The position numbers and the translations under genes were made by a program. Of a DNA stretch of 64,000 nucleotides, positions 1 through 13,074 are shown one piece after another. The DNA is taken from positions 16,091,865 to 16,155,864 of the forward strand of contig NC_041005.1 of assembly GCF_004193775.1 (NCBI RefSeq), read 5' to 3'. The DNA is from Glycine soja. Lineage: Eukaryota > Streptophyta > Magnoliopsida > Fabales > Fabaceae. Every line of letters starts with the position of its first letter. The stretch's first letter is position 1. The notes beneath the pieces were generated by a model. The model was not told the origin of the DNA, searched no databases, and saw nothing but the letters and a program-made list of their open reading frames with translations.

Positions 1-2200
1 TGTTATGTTTGACGGGCTAATTGATGCCCTAATGCGAATTGATTGATAAATTGAGTGCTCTTGGTGTTTTTTTGTGTGTTTTTGAACCTATGATTTTGAT
101 TACTTTGATTTTGATTACTTTGATTTTGATATGATTATATAAAATTGTTTGAGGAGTTTTACTCTCCATGTTGTGAGAGACATTTATGTATAATTCTTTT
201 GTGTTTTGAACAAGATTTACAAGATTAGCATGAGAATTAGATTGTTAGAAATATTCTGTCATATTTTGGTAATTAATTGTTAAAATAAATTAGTAATTAA
301 TAGTTCAAATAATAAAATTAAATTGAAGGAAACTAATATATTAAGATTCAACGATAAATACAATGTATTTTTAGTTTAATTATTTATTAACTCTTTTAAA
401 TTGAAAATAGTATAGTTCTATTTAATATATACATGTTTGATACCATGTAAATATTAATATTGTGTGATGTTTATATGATTTATGAGGTGTGATAACATGT
501 TGTGTTGGAATTGTAACATTGTGATTGAGATTGGGTGTATGTGATAAATTGAGTATGTGTTGAATTGTAAGATACATGTGTATTGAGATTTTGTACGCAT
601 TGAGTTATGAGTTATGAACTGTACAATCACACTACTGTAAGATCCTTTAAGGGAAACAAGTTAATGCATGACGAATATTGTGATGGGATCCACTGTGGGA
701 ACTCGACGAGTTGAATCACTTTGAGGCGCAGTAGTTGTGTGTATTGCATAGATCAAACTCCAGTGGCATATATATAATTTTTATTGCTTGTTTTAATGAG
801 ATGATTAGTCATATGAATATAATATATTAATATTATTATTGTGTGATATGTATATGATGCATAAGGCATGATAACATGATGTCTTGGGATTATGAAAGTT
901 TGATGAATTATGTGTAAGTGACAAGTTAAGTATGTGTTAAATTGTGAGAAGACGTGTGTATTGAGATGTTGTGTGCATTGAATTGTGAGCTATGAACCAT
1001 ACCATCACACAACTATAAGACCCTTTAAGGGAAACGAGTTAATGCGCGACGAGTATTGTGATGAGATCTATTGTGGGAACTCGACAAGTTGAATCACTTT
1101 GAGGCACGGCGAATTGAATCACTTTGAGAATAATTGAGGAGTTATGTGTTTTGTATAGTTCATAGATAGAGTCTGTGTGTTAAAATATTTTTTGGGTTGG
1201 ACCTGAATCAGGAGGAAGAGGCCCTGAAGGACTCTTAAGGGTCTAGGCCTTGGCGGTAAATACACTCAGTTTGAGTGCTCCTTTAAGCATGTACCGATCC
1301 CACATGGTTGGAGCATTCTCGTAAAACAACGTGACTCTGACTAGTTTCCCTATGATTTTACCTAGTAAGAGTGACCTGACCTACCAGTATATGGTTTGTC
1401 TTGTCATGTACTCCTAGGTGCCCGATGACGTTTTTCACTGACATGGTACCACATTGCATATACGATTGAATCTTAGTGTATTTGTTGCATAACACTTGTG
1501 TAATGATCATTGTGACTTGTTACATGATGGTGGGTAATGAGTTGTGTGAGTGTGAGATGTTGTGTTGTACTTTATATGTGTTGTTCTGAAAATGTGATTA
1601 ATGTGAAAGTTTGGAATGTGATTTTGTGATTAAATCCTTGGGGCAAGTGATGTTACACAATGAGTGGTAAAATGATGCAAATTGTGCTAAGTTGAACTTG
1701 TTATACTTATATGATATACACATGCTTTTGTTTGTCTCTACCTGTTTAGGAATGTGATAACTTATTCTATGTGTGTTGTTTGTGTTTGGATCCTATGATG
1801 ATCTCGAATCTTATGTTCGTGGGAGCAGATGATTAGGTGGATGACTATGGAGAACCTTATGCTAGAGGATGATGGAACACTATGTTATGATAGAATGTGA
1901 CATCGGAACTTAGGATTTTATGTTGTTTTTATCATATGTTATTTTGAGATATGTAGTTGAACATGATTTACTTCTTTGTTTGTTGGAATTTCAGTTGTAA
2001 TACCGACATGGTCTTTGTTTGGAGTTGGAAACTCGTTTTTATATTCTTACCTATAAGTTTTAACTTGGTTAAATTATGAATGTGAACTTTTTACTCTGTT
2101 GAAAAGTTTTATTTGGAGTTGTGAAATAAATCTTTTTAAATTACTCCCATTATTTCATGTTTCCTTTCACTTTATGTATGTCGATGTATAAGGTGTTACA
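1..2200. mobile_element. LTR-retrotransposon terminal region (probably gypsy), truncated by window start
   Basis: No convincing coding region is visible. The stretch ends in GGTGTTACA at 2192-2200, a common 3' end of plant gypsy LTRs whose 5' end reads TGTAACACC; unrelated AT-rich DNA follows. Internal duplication (about 429-771 and 823-1106) and GA/TG-rich low-complexity wording are also LTR-like. The 5' edge of the LTR is not recognisable, so it may lie left of the window. Lineage and strand are inferred from the terminal motif only; no target duplication can be tested. Confidence 0.5.
429..1106. repeat. Diverged tandem duplication inside the left LTR-like region
   Basis: Two ~300-bp copies lie about 390 bp apart. 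Both contain, in the same order, a TATGATTTATGAGGTG-like block, GTGTATTGAGAT, a CATCACAC/CAATCACAC block, CCTTTAAGGGAAAC and GGGAACTCGAC followed by GTTGAATCACTTTGAGGC. Several percent of positions differ between them, so the duplication is not recent. Confidence 0.6.
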
Positions 2201-3000
2201 TATTGTGTTCCATGTAATGATGTCCAAGGTCATTATAGAAATCAATAATAATCCTTTTAATAATCAACTATGTGTGTGTGGGAGAGAGAGTTTAATAGTC
2301 ATACATTGGTAGTGTAAAACACTTTTGCCCTATTGTCCAATTACAATTCACTATTAATATGTTTTTTAAAGTAATTATCATAAAAGTGAATGAATTTATA
2401 ATACATAATGAAAATTATGATTGGATGACGTTGTAAATAGAGTGTATATTCCCCCCTCCCCCTCTCTATATGTTTTCTTTAAATTAATTTTTAATCTTTA
2501 AAATGAATGTTAATTTCATTAGCATTGTCATTTTTAAAATATTATAATTGCAGAAAAAAATCATAATTTTATTAATATGCTACATATATAATCAACCATA
2601 TATTCATAATAACCAATAATTATTAAGAATTAAAATGTTATATTTTATCATTTATGGTTAAAATAAATAAATAAAATTAATTTAATTACAAATTTTAAAA
2701 ATATTTATAAATTTACATTTTCTTATAAATATAATTATAAATAATGTTTACTCGTCATCAAAGGTGTCATACATTCTAGTTAAAATAATATTAGGGAAAA
2801 ATAGACATTCCGTATCTAACTGCTTTTTTTATGTTTTTTTTAACTTAAAAAAAGATAATAGAAATTAGTGGATGGTTTATAAAGATAATTATAATAATAA
2901 AATAATAATATATATAGGAATAAAATAAACATAAAGGTGTACACCAAAACACCATATCTTTTTATATATAGTTATAAATAAAACAAATGTAAAATCAAGG
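2201..3000. other. AT-rich intergenic DNA upstream of the FAM210-like gene
   Basis: Homopolymer A and T runs and short TAATAA repeats dominate, with no supportable coding region. The last part probably holds the promoter and 5' leader of the next gene, but no single TATA box can be chosen with confidence. Confidence 0.5.
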
Positions 3001-3301
3001 AAGTGAATACTTTCCCTTCTCTAAATCCAATTCCTTCTTCCACTATTGGTGTTATCATCAAAGCCGTATCCATCGATGTTTCTTTCTGATAAACTTGCAC
3101 CACACTTCAATTTCACACTCTTTTCTCATTCCCACACCCACCAGGTACTGCCACTTCGAATTTTCAGTCACATTTCACACCCTTTTTTGCCATTTGAATC
3201 CAAATTTATGACCTTTTTCGTTTTCTGCTGTCTGGGTATGTCTCAAGTTTGCGTTAGAGGGCTTCCCTCGCTTCTCCGAGAAAAGGGCTGGTACCCTTTT
3301 C

Positions 3302-6300
3302 ATGCCATGGCACTTCCCTGAACTGAAGAACAATAGCCGTTTGTGCCTCACCTTCCATGGAAGAAGGCTTTGTTCAAGTTTCAGCAATGACAGTGTAAGC
3401 ATTCTATCTTATTGTTATTATTTCTTTGTGTTGAATTGATTTTATTGTGTAATTTGTTTCCATGTATCATCTTTATTGCTGAGCAAAATAAAAAAAATGT
3501 ATCATCTTTATTGCCAATGCCAACCAATTGGAACCCATGTTGTGAAGTGTAAGCTACCTGATCTTTAATGGCCTTGTCAAAAAATGTATTAAAGAAGCTA
3601 GGCTTTGAAATGTGAATTATCTGTCTGCACCATGGCTTTGGACAAGGTTTCCAATTGTGGTTGTGAACCATTAATCATGGTTTGTTTTGGAGGCCTCTGC
3701 AACCATATTGCGATTGCAATTGCAGCTGCTTCAGACACATTTTTCTGCAATTGTATGTGATTTTGGCAATTGCAATGCAACTATTGTTATAATTTAAAAC
3801 CTCTATTAAATGTGGGTTAAGTGTAATTTGGGGTCCAATTATGACTGGTACACCAATAGGTTGTGAAGTTGTAACATGTAAGTAAGCTTTGAGTTAGGCA
3901 GTTTGAGGTTGCAGAAACACAGCACAAAGAGGGCCAGCTCTGTACTCTGAACTATATTAGATTTATACCCAAAGTGTGTGTACCCAGGCACAAATTGAAA
4001 AATGAAATATGACTGATATATGTTTAACAAACGGTGATCTTTTTTTGCAACTATTTGTGTTTCAATTACTATTATACTACCCAAAAAATTGCAGTTCGAA
4101 CTTGGAATTTAATTGATATTATATGGTTTTGGATAATAATTAGATGAAAATATATCTCAATGCAAATAACAAAAAGAAAATACATTTTTAATCTTTAAGG
4201 AGGTAAGTACCTCTTTTTTTGTTACAGAATATCAACTTTGGCGATCCATTAGGATCCTGAGATTTATATTGGAAAATAAAGTAAATTGTATTGACTAAAA
4301 TAAAGTATAACAAAGCCAATATTCTGGCAGATGTAAACACTGACCAGCCTAGAGTTTCAGAGTAATGCACTATGCATTCTCTGCCAAGCACAAACTGCTT
4401 GACAACAAACTACTACTGTTCTTTTTCTCATAATACCCCTTCTCTCCTTATCACTTGACATGCCACACACACTGTCTGTCCCCTATGCAACCAACTTGCA
4501 CATTCCCTCAATTTGGGCCTGGGCCCTTTTTGTCTGGTCCCTATCATAGTATCATTGTCATTTGTCACCCTCTTGTAAGGTCTACCAGCCTTGTATAGTA
4601 ATTCTAGCATACAGTGGATTGACACTTTATTCCAACCAAATACATGTGATATTTCATGGGATCGTCTTTTTGCACCTTTTCTTCACACTTTCTTCCAGAT
4701 CTACAATTAATACTGTCTATGTTTTACTTTCTCTTTGTGTGCTTATATGTATACTAATTGGACTGTTGTCTTATCTGTCATTGGTCTAAGGTCAGACACC
4801 AGAGCTATCAGATGCATACAGCCATGAAGGTATTTTTTTTTCCTATTTCCAAAATTATGCAGTAACTAGGATTTGTCTGTTTAAATTATTCCGAGTTTCT
4901 AATTACTGTTTTAAATGGAGGACATTACAGGGTGCTCACATAATTGGGGGTCAGATTTTTGGCCATTCACTTTTAATCAATATGTAGAAGTTGCGACATG
5001 CGTTTAGCAGTGGCTATGCTGTTGATTTCTGCTGGCACTTTACTTTTTTCCACCGACAAATGCCCCTAGATATATATACCTATTCTCTTATCATGTAGTA
5101 ACCAATTCTCCTACAAACTAAGTTTAAAACAATTTCTTCTCTAATGTTTTAGTGACAAAGTCTCAACATTAATTTGTTTTCTTGATAAAAGTTTGAATAT
5201 TCTAAGATTAGATTTATTTGAACAAAATGCCATCTCATGTGGATCAATTTTCCATTGGCAATCTTGTTGAATGTGCATAGAAATAGAAGAGTTAAACTAA
5301 GCTTGTAAGGAAAAAGTAGTAAGGTAGATCGTTATATTGATTTATGAATGCGAATTTTGACCCTTGCTGTTGTTTAGATCTTACATTGAATTTTTAAGTA
5401 TCATTCATAATTGACAATGACAAGATGTTTTCAGGTTCATCTGACAGTGAAGAGAATAAGAAAGGAAAGTCTCTGTCAAGCAATGAGTATGTACATGCTG
5501 CCCTGCAATATCTTTTAATTAATTGCTAGAGACTGGAAAAGTTGTTTTATCTGATGATGATAGCATCTTCATGCATGCATTTTTTTTCTGATTTGCCTGT
5601 TGCCTCTTATGATTGAGGAAGCTCACGAAATGTTATTGACTCTCAACTATCCAAAAACTAAATATTTGTCCAGATTAGTTCAAAGCATGGAACTAGTTAT
5701 CTTTTACATTATCTTACTTCTTACCTGGAAGTGATAGAAGTGGAGGAAAGGAGTAACCATTTGATATCCTTTTTTTTTTCCGTAATATTCTCAAATCAAG
5801 AAACCAAACAGTAAACTGACAGGACTTCGTCACTATGCCTTCATGGATAAAAAATAGTATAGTTGATTTGCTCTTTAGTACTTGCAAGTGTAGAATTTCA
5901 TTGTTAACATTCACCAAGGTTCCCACACTCTCTCTCTCTCTCTGTCTGCCTCCTCCCTCATGTCTTTTGTGTTACATGTTCAAAATATGATGTAAATCAT
6001 ATATATCTTGCTCCCATTGTGGGTAAATTCTTTGCATTGAAATAATTGTAGCACATATTTATTTAATATGGCAGGATCCTGAAGAAACTGAGGAGATATG
6101 GAATTTCTGGAATCCTATCCTATGGACTTTTGAACACTGCATACTATCTCACAACGTTCCTTTTTGTGTGGTATGTCAACATTTGTGCCTTAGTTAGCTT
6201 GCGGTTTTGCTTTTCTTTGTCTTAGAGATCCAGTTTGTATAAGAAATTTTAAGTTTGTATTAGAGTTCCTCACTTCTTCCTACTTGGAGTTAATCTACCT

Positions 6301-7231
6301 CTTGCGTACTATTTCTTAGGATACCTTATTCACAATCTCTGGATCCTTCTAAATTATTTCGAGGTCACTGCAACTAAGAACACATTTTATGTTTGTCAGG
6401 TTTTACATTGCTCCAGCACCTGCAAAGATGGGCTATGGTGCAGCTGTAAAAAGGTAAAAACATATTGCTGTTATTTCTCCCATGTATTGTTCATTATGGA
6501 TTGTTGATATGACATTTAACAACTTCACAGTGATGTATAGATTTCTCAAAGTGATGGCCATGGTGTGGGCTGGTAGTCAAGTCACTAAACTTGTAAGAGC
6601 TGGAGGGTGAGCAACCTCAACCTTTTCACCTTTTTAGTTGTGTAATGCATGTAGATGTGTTCTTGTCTTGTGCCCCAACTAAGCCTAAATTTTTTTTATA
6701 TGTAGTTAGAAACAATGTTCCTATATCATTCCATCTCTTGATTGTAACTTTGTGATAAAGGTTTAGCTGTAAGGATGGCAATTGGCATTTGGCTTGCGAA
6801 CTTTGTTTGAAAAATGATGACAACTTTTAAAATTTCTATGCATCTTAGGGATATGTGGAATCCTAGATTGCACATTGTCATTGTTATGAACATATGTTTG
6901 TTGTTTACATCTGTCTGCACATGTAAATTAGGCAAAGCCCTTTTGTAATTTATAATTTCATCAACAATGGAGTTACTTCTTATGCAGAGCATTGGCACTG
7001 GCACCTTTTGTTGACAGAGGATTGTCCTGGTTTACTCATAAATTTAAGTTTCAAACACAAGGGAAGGTAAGTTTGAATTGAATACCTTTTTTTTTTTCTT
7101 TATTGTTTTTATCATTCTCATTGTTCTGAGTTATTTAATTTGACCATGTGCAGGCTTTCATGGCAATAGTGGGACTCTGTCTTGGATTGGCCCTCATTGT
7201 ATTTTTTGTCATCACACTGCTTTGGGCATGA
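3302..7231 (+). CDS. DUF1279 / FAM210-like membrane protein, about 8 exons, probably organelle-targeted
   Basis: Joined exons read as one frame: 3302-3394, 4796-4829, 5435-5486, 6075-6170, 6400-6453, 6541-6606, 6988-7066 and 7154-7231, all with GT-AG introns, giving about 183 residues from the ATG at 3302. The DUF1279 core starts near residue 63 (LKKLRRYGISGILSYG), followed by a hydrophobic segment (AYYLTTFLFVWFYIAP), a conserved VWAGSQVTKLVRAGGALALAP block, and a C-terminal hydrophobic helix ending in LLWA. The family holds small membrane proteins of mitochondria and chloroplasts; the biochemical role in plants is not settled. A basic, Ser-rich N-terminus fits a transit peptide. The start is uncertain: an upstream exon 3076-3144 (ATG at 3076) could splice in frame to an acceptor before 3248. 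No stop or frameshift is visible, so the gene looks functional. AATAAA-like sites follow near 7450. Confidence 0.85.
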
Positions 7232-7783
7232 TGCCTCTTTCTGCCACCTTCTTGACAGGACATTCAAATTCATTTGTCACCTCAAAATGTATAAACAATT
7301 TTTATTATCATATTATTTTTTTGCTCTATAATACATTGTTGAATTTTTAGCATGCTATATATGACAGTGTCTCCCAAAATTGTACTCTTTTTCATGTATG
7401 TGCAATTTTATGTTGGTTTGGTTTTAAAAAAATGTATATAAATACTGCAAGAATAAAACACTGACATTGTTATTCTACCGTTAATCGAGATTCATTAACT
7501 ACTTATGTGACCGTTAATCGAAGACGTCGGCAAGCTACGTGTGGTGTCACATCGGAATAAATTTACATGTAAGACGACCATATTTTAATTAAGTGCATAC
7601 TAATATAATCGTTTTAGATTAATATATTCTTCTTTATTAACATTTTTATTTTTATTATATGTTATTTTGAAATATATTATTTTTTACACCAATAAATATA
7701 TTCTTTTTTATATGACGCTTCATGTCTTAATAAAGTATAAAAAATTCCTCTCATTTTAAATGCTAAAAAGCACTATAATTATA
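7232..7783. other. 3' UTR and AT-rich spacer
   Basis: Contains the 3' UTR of the FAM210-like gene. An AATAAAAC near 7453 is a plausible poly(A) signal. A short imperfect repeat of ACCGTTAATCGA occurs near 7478 and 7512. No gene is seen. Confidence 0.5.
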
Positions 7784-8423
7784 TTCGAATCTGAGACTTT
7801 CAAATCATTTCTTGTTTTGTTTGTTTTCATCTTCATCTCGTTCACTTTTGATTTTCTTTTCTTCCGCTTTTAGCGAGTTTTTTACTGTTTATTTAAGTCA
7901 TTATTTCGCCTAATAAATGATAAAATGAATTTCAACCGATCATTTGTATTGCAATCTCGTTTATTCACTGTTAAAATATATCTTGCGAAAAAGATAAAAA
8001 TAACTTAACCAACGTTTAGTTCTGAAAGAACTACGTAGGTTTGATTTACTCATCGCAATTGAGGATATGTAGGAGCGAGGGAAACACCCTTGTCAACCAC
8101 AAAAAGATAAAAATTACAAAAAAGGATCATAAAAAGCTAAAGAAAAACATAAAAAAGGGAAGAATACATAATTTTGAAGTCATATTTGCACACTTGATTA
8201 AAGGCTAACGGCCCTTATGATGGACGCGTGGGGTGCTAATATCTTTCATGTGCGTAAAAACAACTCTCAAACCTTTCACGATTAAAGTTCGTAGACCACA
8301 CGTTCTGGTTTTTCCGATGTTTTCCTCGAATAAACGTTGGTGGCGACTCCGTGCGCCTTTCTCCCTTGGAAGATGCACCCGTGAGCCTCGTGTCACCCTC
8401 CCGCCGAAGGGCAAGTTGTGACA
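7784..8423 (+). repeat. 5' LTR fragment of the Ogre-like element
   Basis: Positions 7784-7874 match 21273-21363 in the 3' LTR with about seven differences. The rest is the downstream (U5-like) part that the 3' LTR lacks. It ends TTGTGACA directly before the primer-binding site. A GAACTACGTAGG motif near 8031 followed by a GAGGATATGTAGGAGC block recurs near 16225 in the body of the element. Confidence 0.75.
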
Positions 8424-8425
8424 GT

Positions 8426-8443
8426 TGGCGATTCCACTGGAGA
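8426..8443 (+). other. Primer-binding site, tRNA-Arg type
   Basis: TGGCGATTCCACTGGAGA begins two bases after the LTR end. It resembles the TGGCGACTC-type site complementary to the 3' end of tRNA-Arg that is typical of Ogre elements; one or two positions look mutated. tRNA identity is from memory of the lineage. Confidence 0.65.
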
Positions 8444-10060
8444 CTGTTTTTAGAGAGTTAGGCCTATTAATCTTTTGTGCAAAAGTTGTGTTTTCCCTTT
8501 CATCGGTTTCCCTTTTCCTTTATGTTCTTGTATAAAATTCTTCGATGTTGCAAGCGTGTTTTAATGTATGCATGGGATAGATATTTATTCATTTGATGCA
8601 CACAAACACCAACACTATTTGTACACACGGTGAGTTGAAAAGGGGCCCTATACCCAGGTCCATGGGAACATAAGGAGGGGAGGTGAATCTGTGGTCATGT
8701 TGGGTCTCCGACTTGCTTGATAATAGTGAACCCTCATCTAGAGTTTTTCTCTTTGATAACATATTGTTGCTGGTAGTCCCTACTGTCGCAATATGTTTTT
8801 TCGAAGGGGATGATACCTCTAGAAACCATCAAGAGAGATATGACCACCTTGGGAATCATCACTAAAAGCCTTTTAGTTCCTCCCGTTTAGGTCCCTAAAA
8901 TAGGGGCACGAAGTGAACATGCTGCGTGTCTTTTAAACACTGCCATGCATATAACCTAAATGTCATGTACGCCTTTGTTGTATGATTATTTGAGGATATT
9001 GTCATGTTGTGTACATCCCCCTGTTGCGCTTTTGCGCATCTGCATCATGTCGTCACACATGCGTTGTATGTTAGTCTCGTCTTTTGTCACGGGAAGCCGG
9101 AAGGTCCATATCACCTTCTTAACCACACACATGGGGCACTGTGCCCCCGAATGCGCAAGTAAGAAGAGATGATTTTCTAGGCTCTCGTTTCCGTAAATGC
9201 ATTCATATCATGCATCGTAATGGACGTATCGTTCCTGCATTTGTCACTTATCATTTCATGCATTGCATTTTGCATAAGTCATTTCATCACCATGCATCTG
9301 CATCTAACATGTTTTTTGCATACCATTTGTTTTCATGTTTACTCATGCATGATCCTTGCATTTTCCTTTACAAAACAAAAACAAAAAAAGGAAGCATGAA
9401 AATTCATGTTGCATTCTTAGTTGCATATGTTCGGTACCATGAGCCAACCATGTTAGGATCATAAACCTGTTTCACTTAAAAACAAAATGATTGAACATGG
9501 TACCTAATGCATGGTTAACTAAGAAAAGATGTTTCTTCGGGCATCTCAATCTCATAATTATATTTTCCATGCATAGCATACGTATTCCCAAGTCTTTCAT
9601 CTCTATGAAATGTTGTCGAAGTATTGGCGATCAAAATTGCTATTCCTTGGGTTATGGGGTTGAACCAAGCTCATGCTTTTATGAAAAGGTTCACCAAGTC
9701 AAGTTGAAGTATGGAAGTAACCACCTTGCAAAAAATTGGGGCAAAAGATGGATCGAGTTACATCGCCGTTTCGTCTACTGCCAAACAAATTTAGGACTGT
9801 TGATGTCCTTGTTACTTTCAGTTTCACCTTGTCAAAGATGTCATGGACCTTGTTAAAAATCTAAATTGATTCAACCCCATGTCCTGCGTAAAAATTTGCA
9901 ATACTTCAACTGTGCATCATTCGCATACATCCATGCTTTTCATTGGTTGCATTGCTCATTGTGTTCTTTCCTTGAAAAAAAACAAAACTTAATCATTGTT
10001 ATCAAAAGAAAAGAACACGCTTTACGATGCCCTTACCGAACCCGTGCTAGAGCTAGAGTA
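8444..10060 (+). other. Leader region of the Ogre-like element
   Basis: Lies between primer site and gag. Several reading frames of 60-120 codons exist but none shows a domain, codon bias or relation to gag, so I do not call genes here. Rich in CATGCAT/TGCATT strings. Confidence 0.45.
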
Positions 10061-11791
10061 ATGGGTGAAGTAGAGGAGGTGCAAGAGCAAATGAAGGCTA
10101 ACACGGAGGCCTTGAAAGAGAAAATGGCCACAATGATAGAGGCCAAGATGAGCATAAAGGAGATAATGGAGGTCAGTGCGGCTGCAATAGTCGCTACCAG
10201 CACCATTGTTGAGGTGGACCTGACCCCCCCCCCCCCCATATGGCCTCAACCAAATAAATCATCCAACCTCATATATGGTAGGTCTAGAAGGCAAAGAGTT
10301 GGGAGGTATGGGCGACCCTCATTTAGTGCGAAAAACAAGCATGCCTTCCCACCATATGGCTTGCCTCCCAACTATACACCACCCAATGTGACATCCACTC
10401 CCAGTAAGGATGTCAATAACTCCGCTCCCATACTCATTGAAAGGCAACAACCTCAATCTGATCATGCATATGTCTCTCAACCCATGGGGGAGACACATGA
10501 AATGCCCCGCCACAATCTAGCCGACTTCGAGCCTTGCCTCGGATATGCCACTAAAGGGCAAGCAGTTGGTGGTATACCCCTGCAAAACACTTTGGAGGCC
10601 CCTCAGTATCACCCACAACCACACCCCTTGCATTTCACAGCGAGTAAAAACTCTCATGCTATGGTAGAAATGGGAAAGTTGGATCATCTAGAGGAAAGGC
10701 TCAGGGCCATTGAATGAGACGAAGATTATGCCTTTGCTAACCTAGAGGAGTTGTTCCTAGTACCCAATATCATCACCTCTCCCAAGTTTAAGGTGTTGGA
10801 CTTTGACAAGTACAAGGAGACTACTTGCCCTTAGAACCATCTAAAGATGTATTGTCAGAAGATGGGGGCATACGCAAAAGATGAGGAACTGTTGATACAT
10901 TTCTTCCAAGAAAGTCTTACTGGGGTAGCTGTTACCTAGTACACTAACTTGGAACCTTCCCGAGTCCATTCTTGGAAGGACCTAATGGTTTCCTTCGTTA
11001 GGAAGTATCAGTACAATTATGATATGGCTCCGGATAGGATGCAACTACAGAACATGTGTAAAAAGGGGCACGAATCTTTCAAAGAATACGCCCAAAGGTG
11101 GAGAGACCTGGCAACTCCAGTGGCACTTCCAATGACGGAGAAAGAGATGATCACAATAATAGTAGACACATTACCAATGTTTTACTATGAAAAAATGGTG
11201 GGGTACGCATCTTCAAGCTTTGCGGATTTGGTCTTCGCCGGTGAAAGGATCGAAGCGGGTCTGAAAAGAGGCAAATTTGATCATCCTGCTTTGATGAATG
11301 AGAAAACTGGGACAAATGAAGAGGATGAGAATGAGGAAGGAACCCATGTTGTGGCTGCCATTCCTACATGGTCAAACTTCCCACCAGCCCAACAATGTCA
11401 TTACTCAGCCAATATCAGCCCTTCTCATTACCCATCACCTAGTCATCCACAAAGGCCATCCCTAAATCAACCACAAAGCCTACCCGCCGCACATCCGGTG
11501 CCAAAACACCAACCAAAAAGGAATTTTGTAGCAAAAAGCCTATAGGATTCACCCCAAATTCCGATGTCATATGCTAACTTGCTCCCATATCTACTTGATA
11601 ATGCAGTGGTAGCCATAACCCCTGCCAGGGTTCCTCAACCTCCATTTTTCTGAGGATACGACTCGAACGCAACATGTGCATATCACGGAGGAGTTCCGGG
11701 ACATTCCATTGAGCACTATATGACCTCGAAGCATAAAGGGGAAAGTCTAATTGATGCGGGTTGGCTGAAATTTGAGGAGAATCGCTTGTGA
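10061..11791 (+). pseudogene. Ogre-type gag with five internal stops
   Basis: One reading frame runs from an ATG at 10061 to 11791 with stops at 10715, 10832, 10937, 11543 and 11651, and no frameshift. The N-terminal third has a Glu/Lys-rich, possibly coiled-coil segment (QEQMKANTEALKEKMATM), then a Pro-rich linker. The retrotransposon gag core lies at about 10780-11290, with the recognisable stretches HFFQESLTGVAV, SWKDLMVSF, SFKEYAQRWRDLA and ADLVFAGERIEAGLKRGKF. A CAYHGGVPGHSIEHY segment near 11680 is the zinc-binding-like C-X-H-type motif found after gag in this lineage. Gag would form the particle that packages element RNA; this copy cannot make a full product. A C8 run near 10224-10235 is a further possible slip site. 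Confidence 0.8.
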
Positions 11792-12329
11792 ATCCTAATG
11801 TTTACAAGCGACACCACACATGGGGCAATTTTGAAAGCTGTTGTTAGATGTCTCTAATGACTCATCAGGATTTTTAAGTTTATGCCATTATTGTAAACCA
11901 AAGTTACAATGCTAAATAAAATGGATAAATTTGACATCTTTGTCCCTCATCCTCTCGTAATTACATCTTTGCTTCCAGGTGCAAGCCATTGGTTTGTTTG
12001 CTCAAGCGATCTGCGCTCCTGAATTTGGACTTCCAAAACCGTTCAATAAGAAATTACTCGTGCTACACATTTGGTGAGGATGCCGTAAATAACGAGTAAA
12101 GCAGAAAAGAAAAGGAAAAAAGCATTTGATTGACTGTGTTTTCAAGTAAAATATAGACATTCATGTGACCTCATTTTATCATTCCAGAAAGCTTTTCTTT
12201 TTTAGAGAGAAGTAAGTTATCAAGAGTAGGAGTCATTTGACTTAATCCATCAACTGAAAAAATCCTTCAACTATTTCTCGTCCTTGAAAAATTCTTTTTG
12301 CGAGAATCAACCGCCTCTTTCATTCTTCC
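11792..12329 (+). other. Ogre-like element, non-coding remainder after gag
   Basis: This is where protease and pol would be expected. I see only short open stretches without reverse transcriptase or integrase motifs, so pol is absent. Confidence 0.5.
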
Positions 12330-12578
12330 TTGCTACAAGGTTGTGAAAATAAAAAAACGATGGATACCTCAGAGCCTTACACTGGGGCAATGAAAGGCAC
12401 CATGCATAAACCTCAAGCGAACCTAGGGGCAGATTAGAAGTTCTCACCCAATAGGTTCCCTGCTACAAGGTCATGACGAAAGACAAGGATTGGTACCTCA
12501 AAGCCTTACACTGGGGCAAAGAGGGGCCCTGTGCATGAGCCTCAAGCGAACCTAGGGACAGATCAAAAGTTCTCACCC
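12330..12578. repeat. Tandem duplication, unit about 125 bp, two copies
   Basis: Both copies contain GCTACAAGG, then ACCTC-AGCCTTACACTGGGGCAA, CTCAAGCGAACCTAGGG and AAGTTCTCACCC, in the same order. Located in the non-coding 3' part of the Ogre-like element. Confidence 0.6.
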
Positions 12579-13074
12579 GTCGATGTTTTTAAGCAAAAAA
12601 AAAGGGGGACAAACCCTGGGATTTCAATGGATTGATTAAACGTCAAACGAATCCATTGTTGTCACTCCAAAATGGTCAAGTGTTTAAATTAAACAGAACA
12701 TACACTCTGAAAGAGTTCCCAGAGAGATTTGCAAAAGATAGGATAAGGTTGCATGAATTATCACCTCTTTCAAAAGGATAGTTAATCTGTGTTTTCCAAA
12801 AAAATCAAATAAAATCAAAATCACAAAATAGGGAAAGAAAGTCATGAACATTGTACAACTTTCCATTACATTGCATTGTGGCATACGAAGTTCGCATTTA
12901 CCGCATTTCAAGACAATGGTTGCATGCATCTGCATCCCCAAAAATCATGTTAACTACATAGATTTCCTAAATCTAACGTCCAATCTTCTGAATTTGGGAT
13001 GACCGCCCCTCTCGATGAGTCAATCTCTTGCTTTCTTATAAGGGTGGACCCTTGGGTACTAGTACCTATTGCCT

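Noticed and set aside
8205..8421. Overlapping frames of 60-70 codons on both strands
   Set aside because: They lie in the U5-like part of an LTR and end at its border; no protein similarity.
9491..9856. 121-codon frame upstream of gag, candidate extra Ogre ORF1
   Set aside because: Some Ogre elements have an ORF before gag, but this one shows no recognisable motif and a composition like the surrounding leader.
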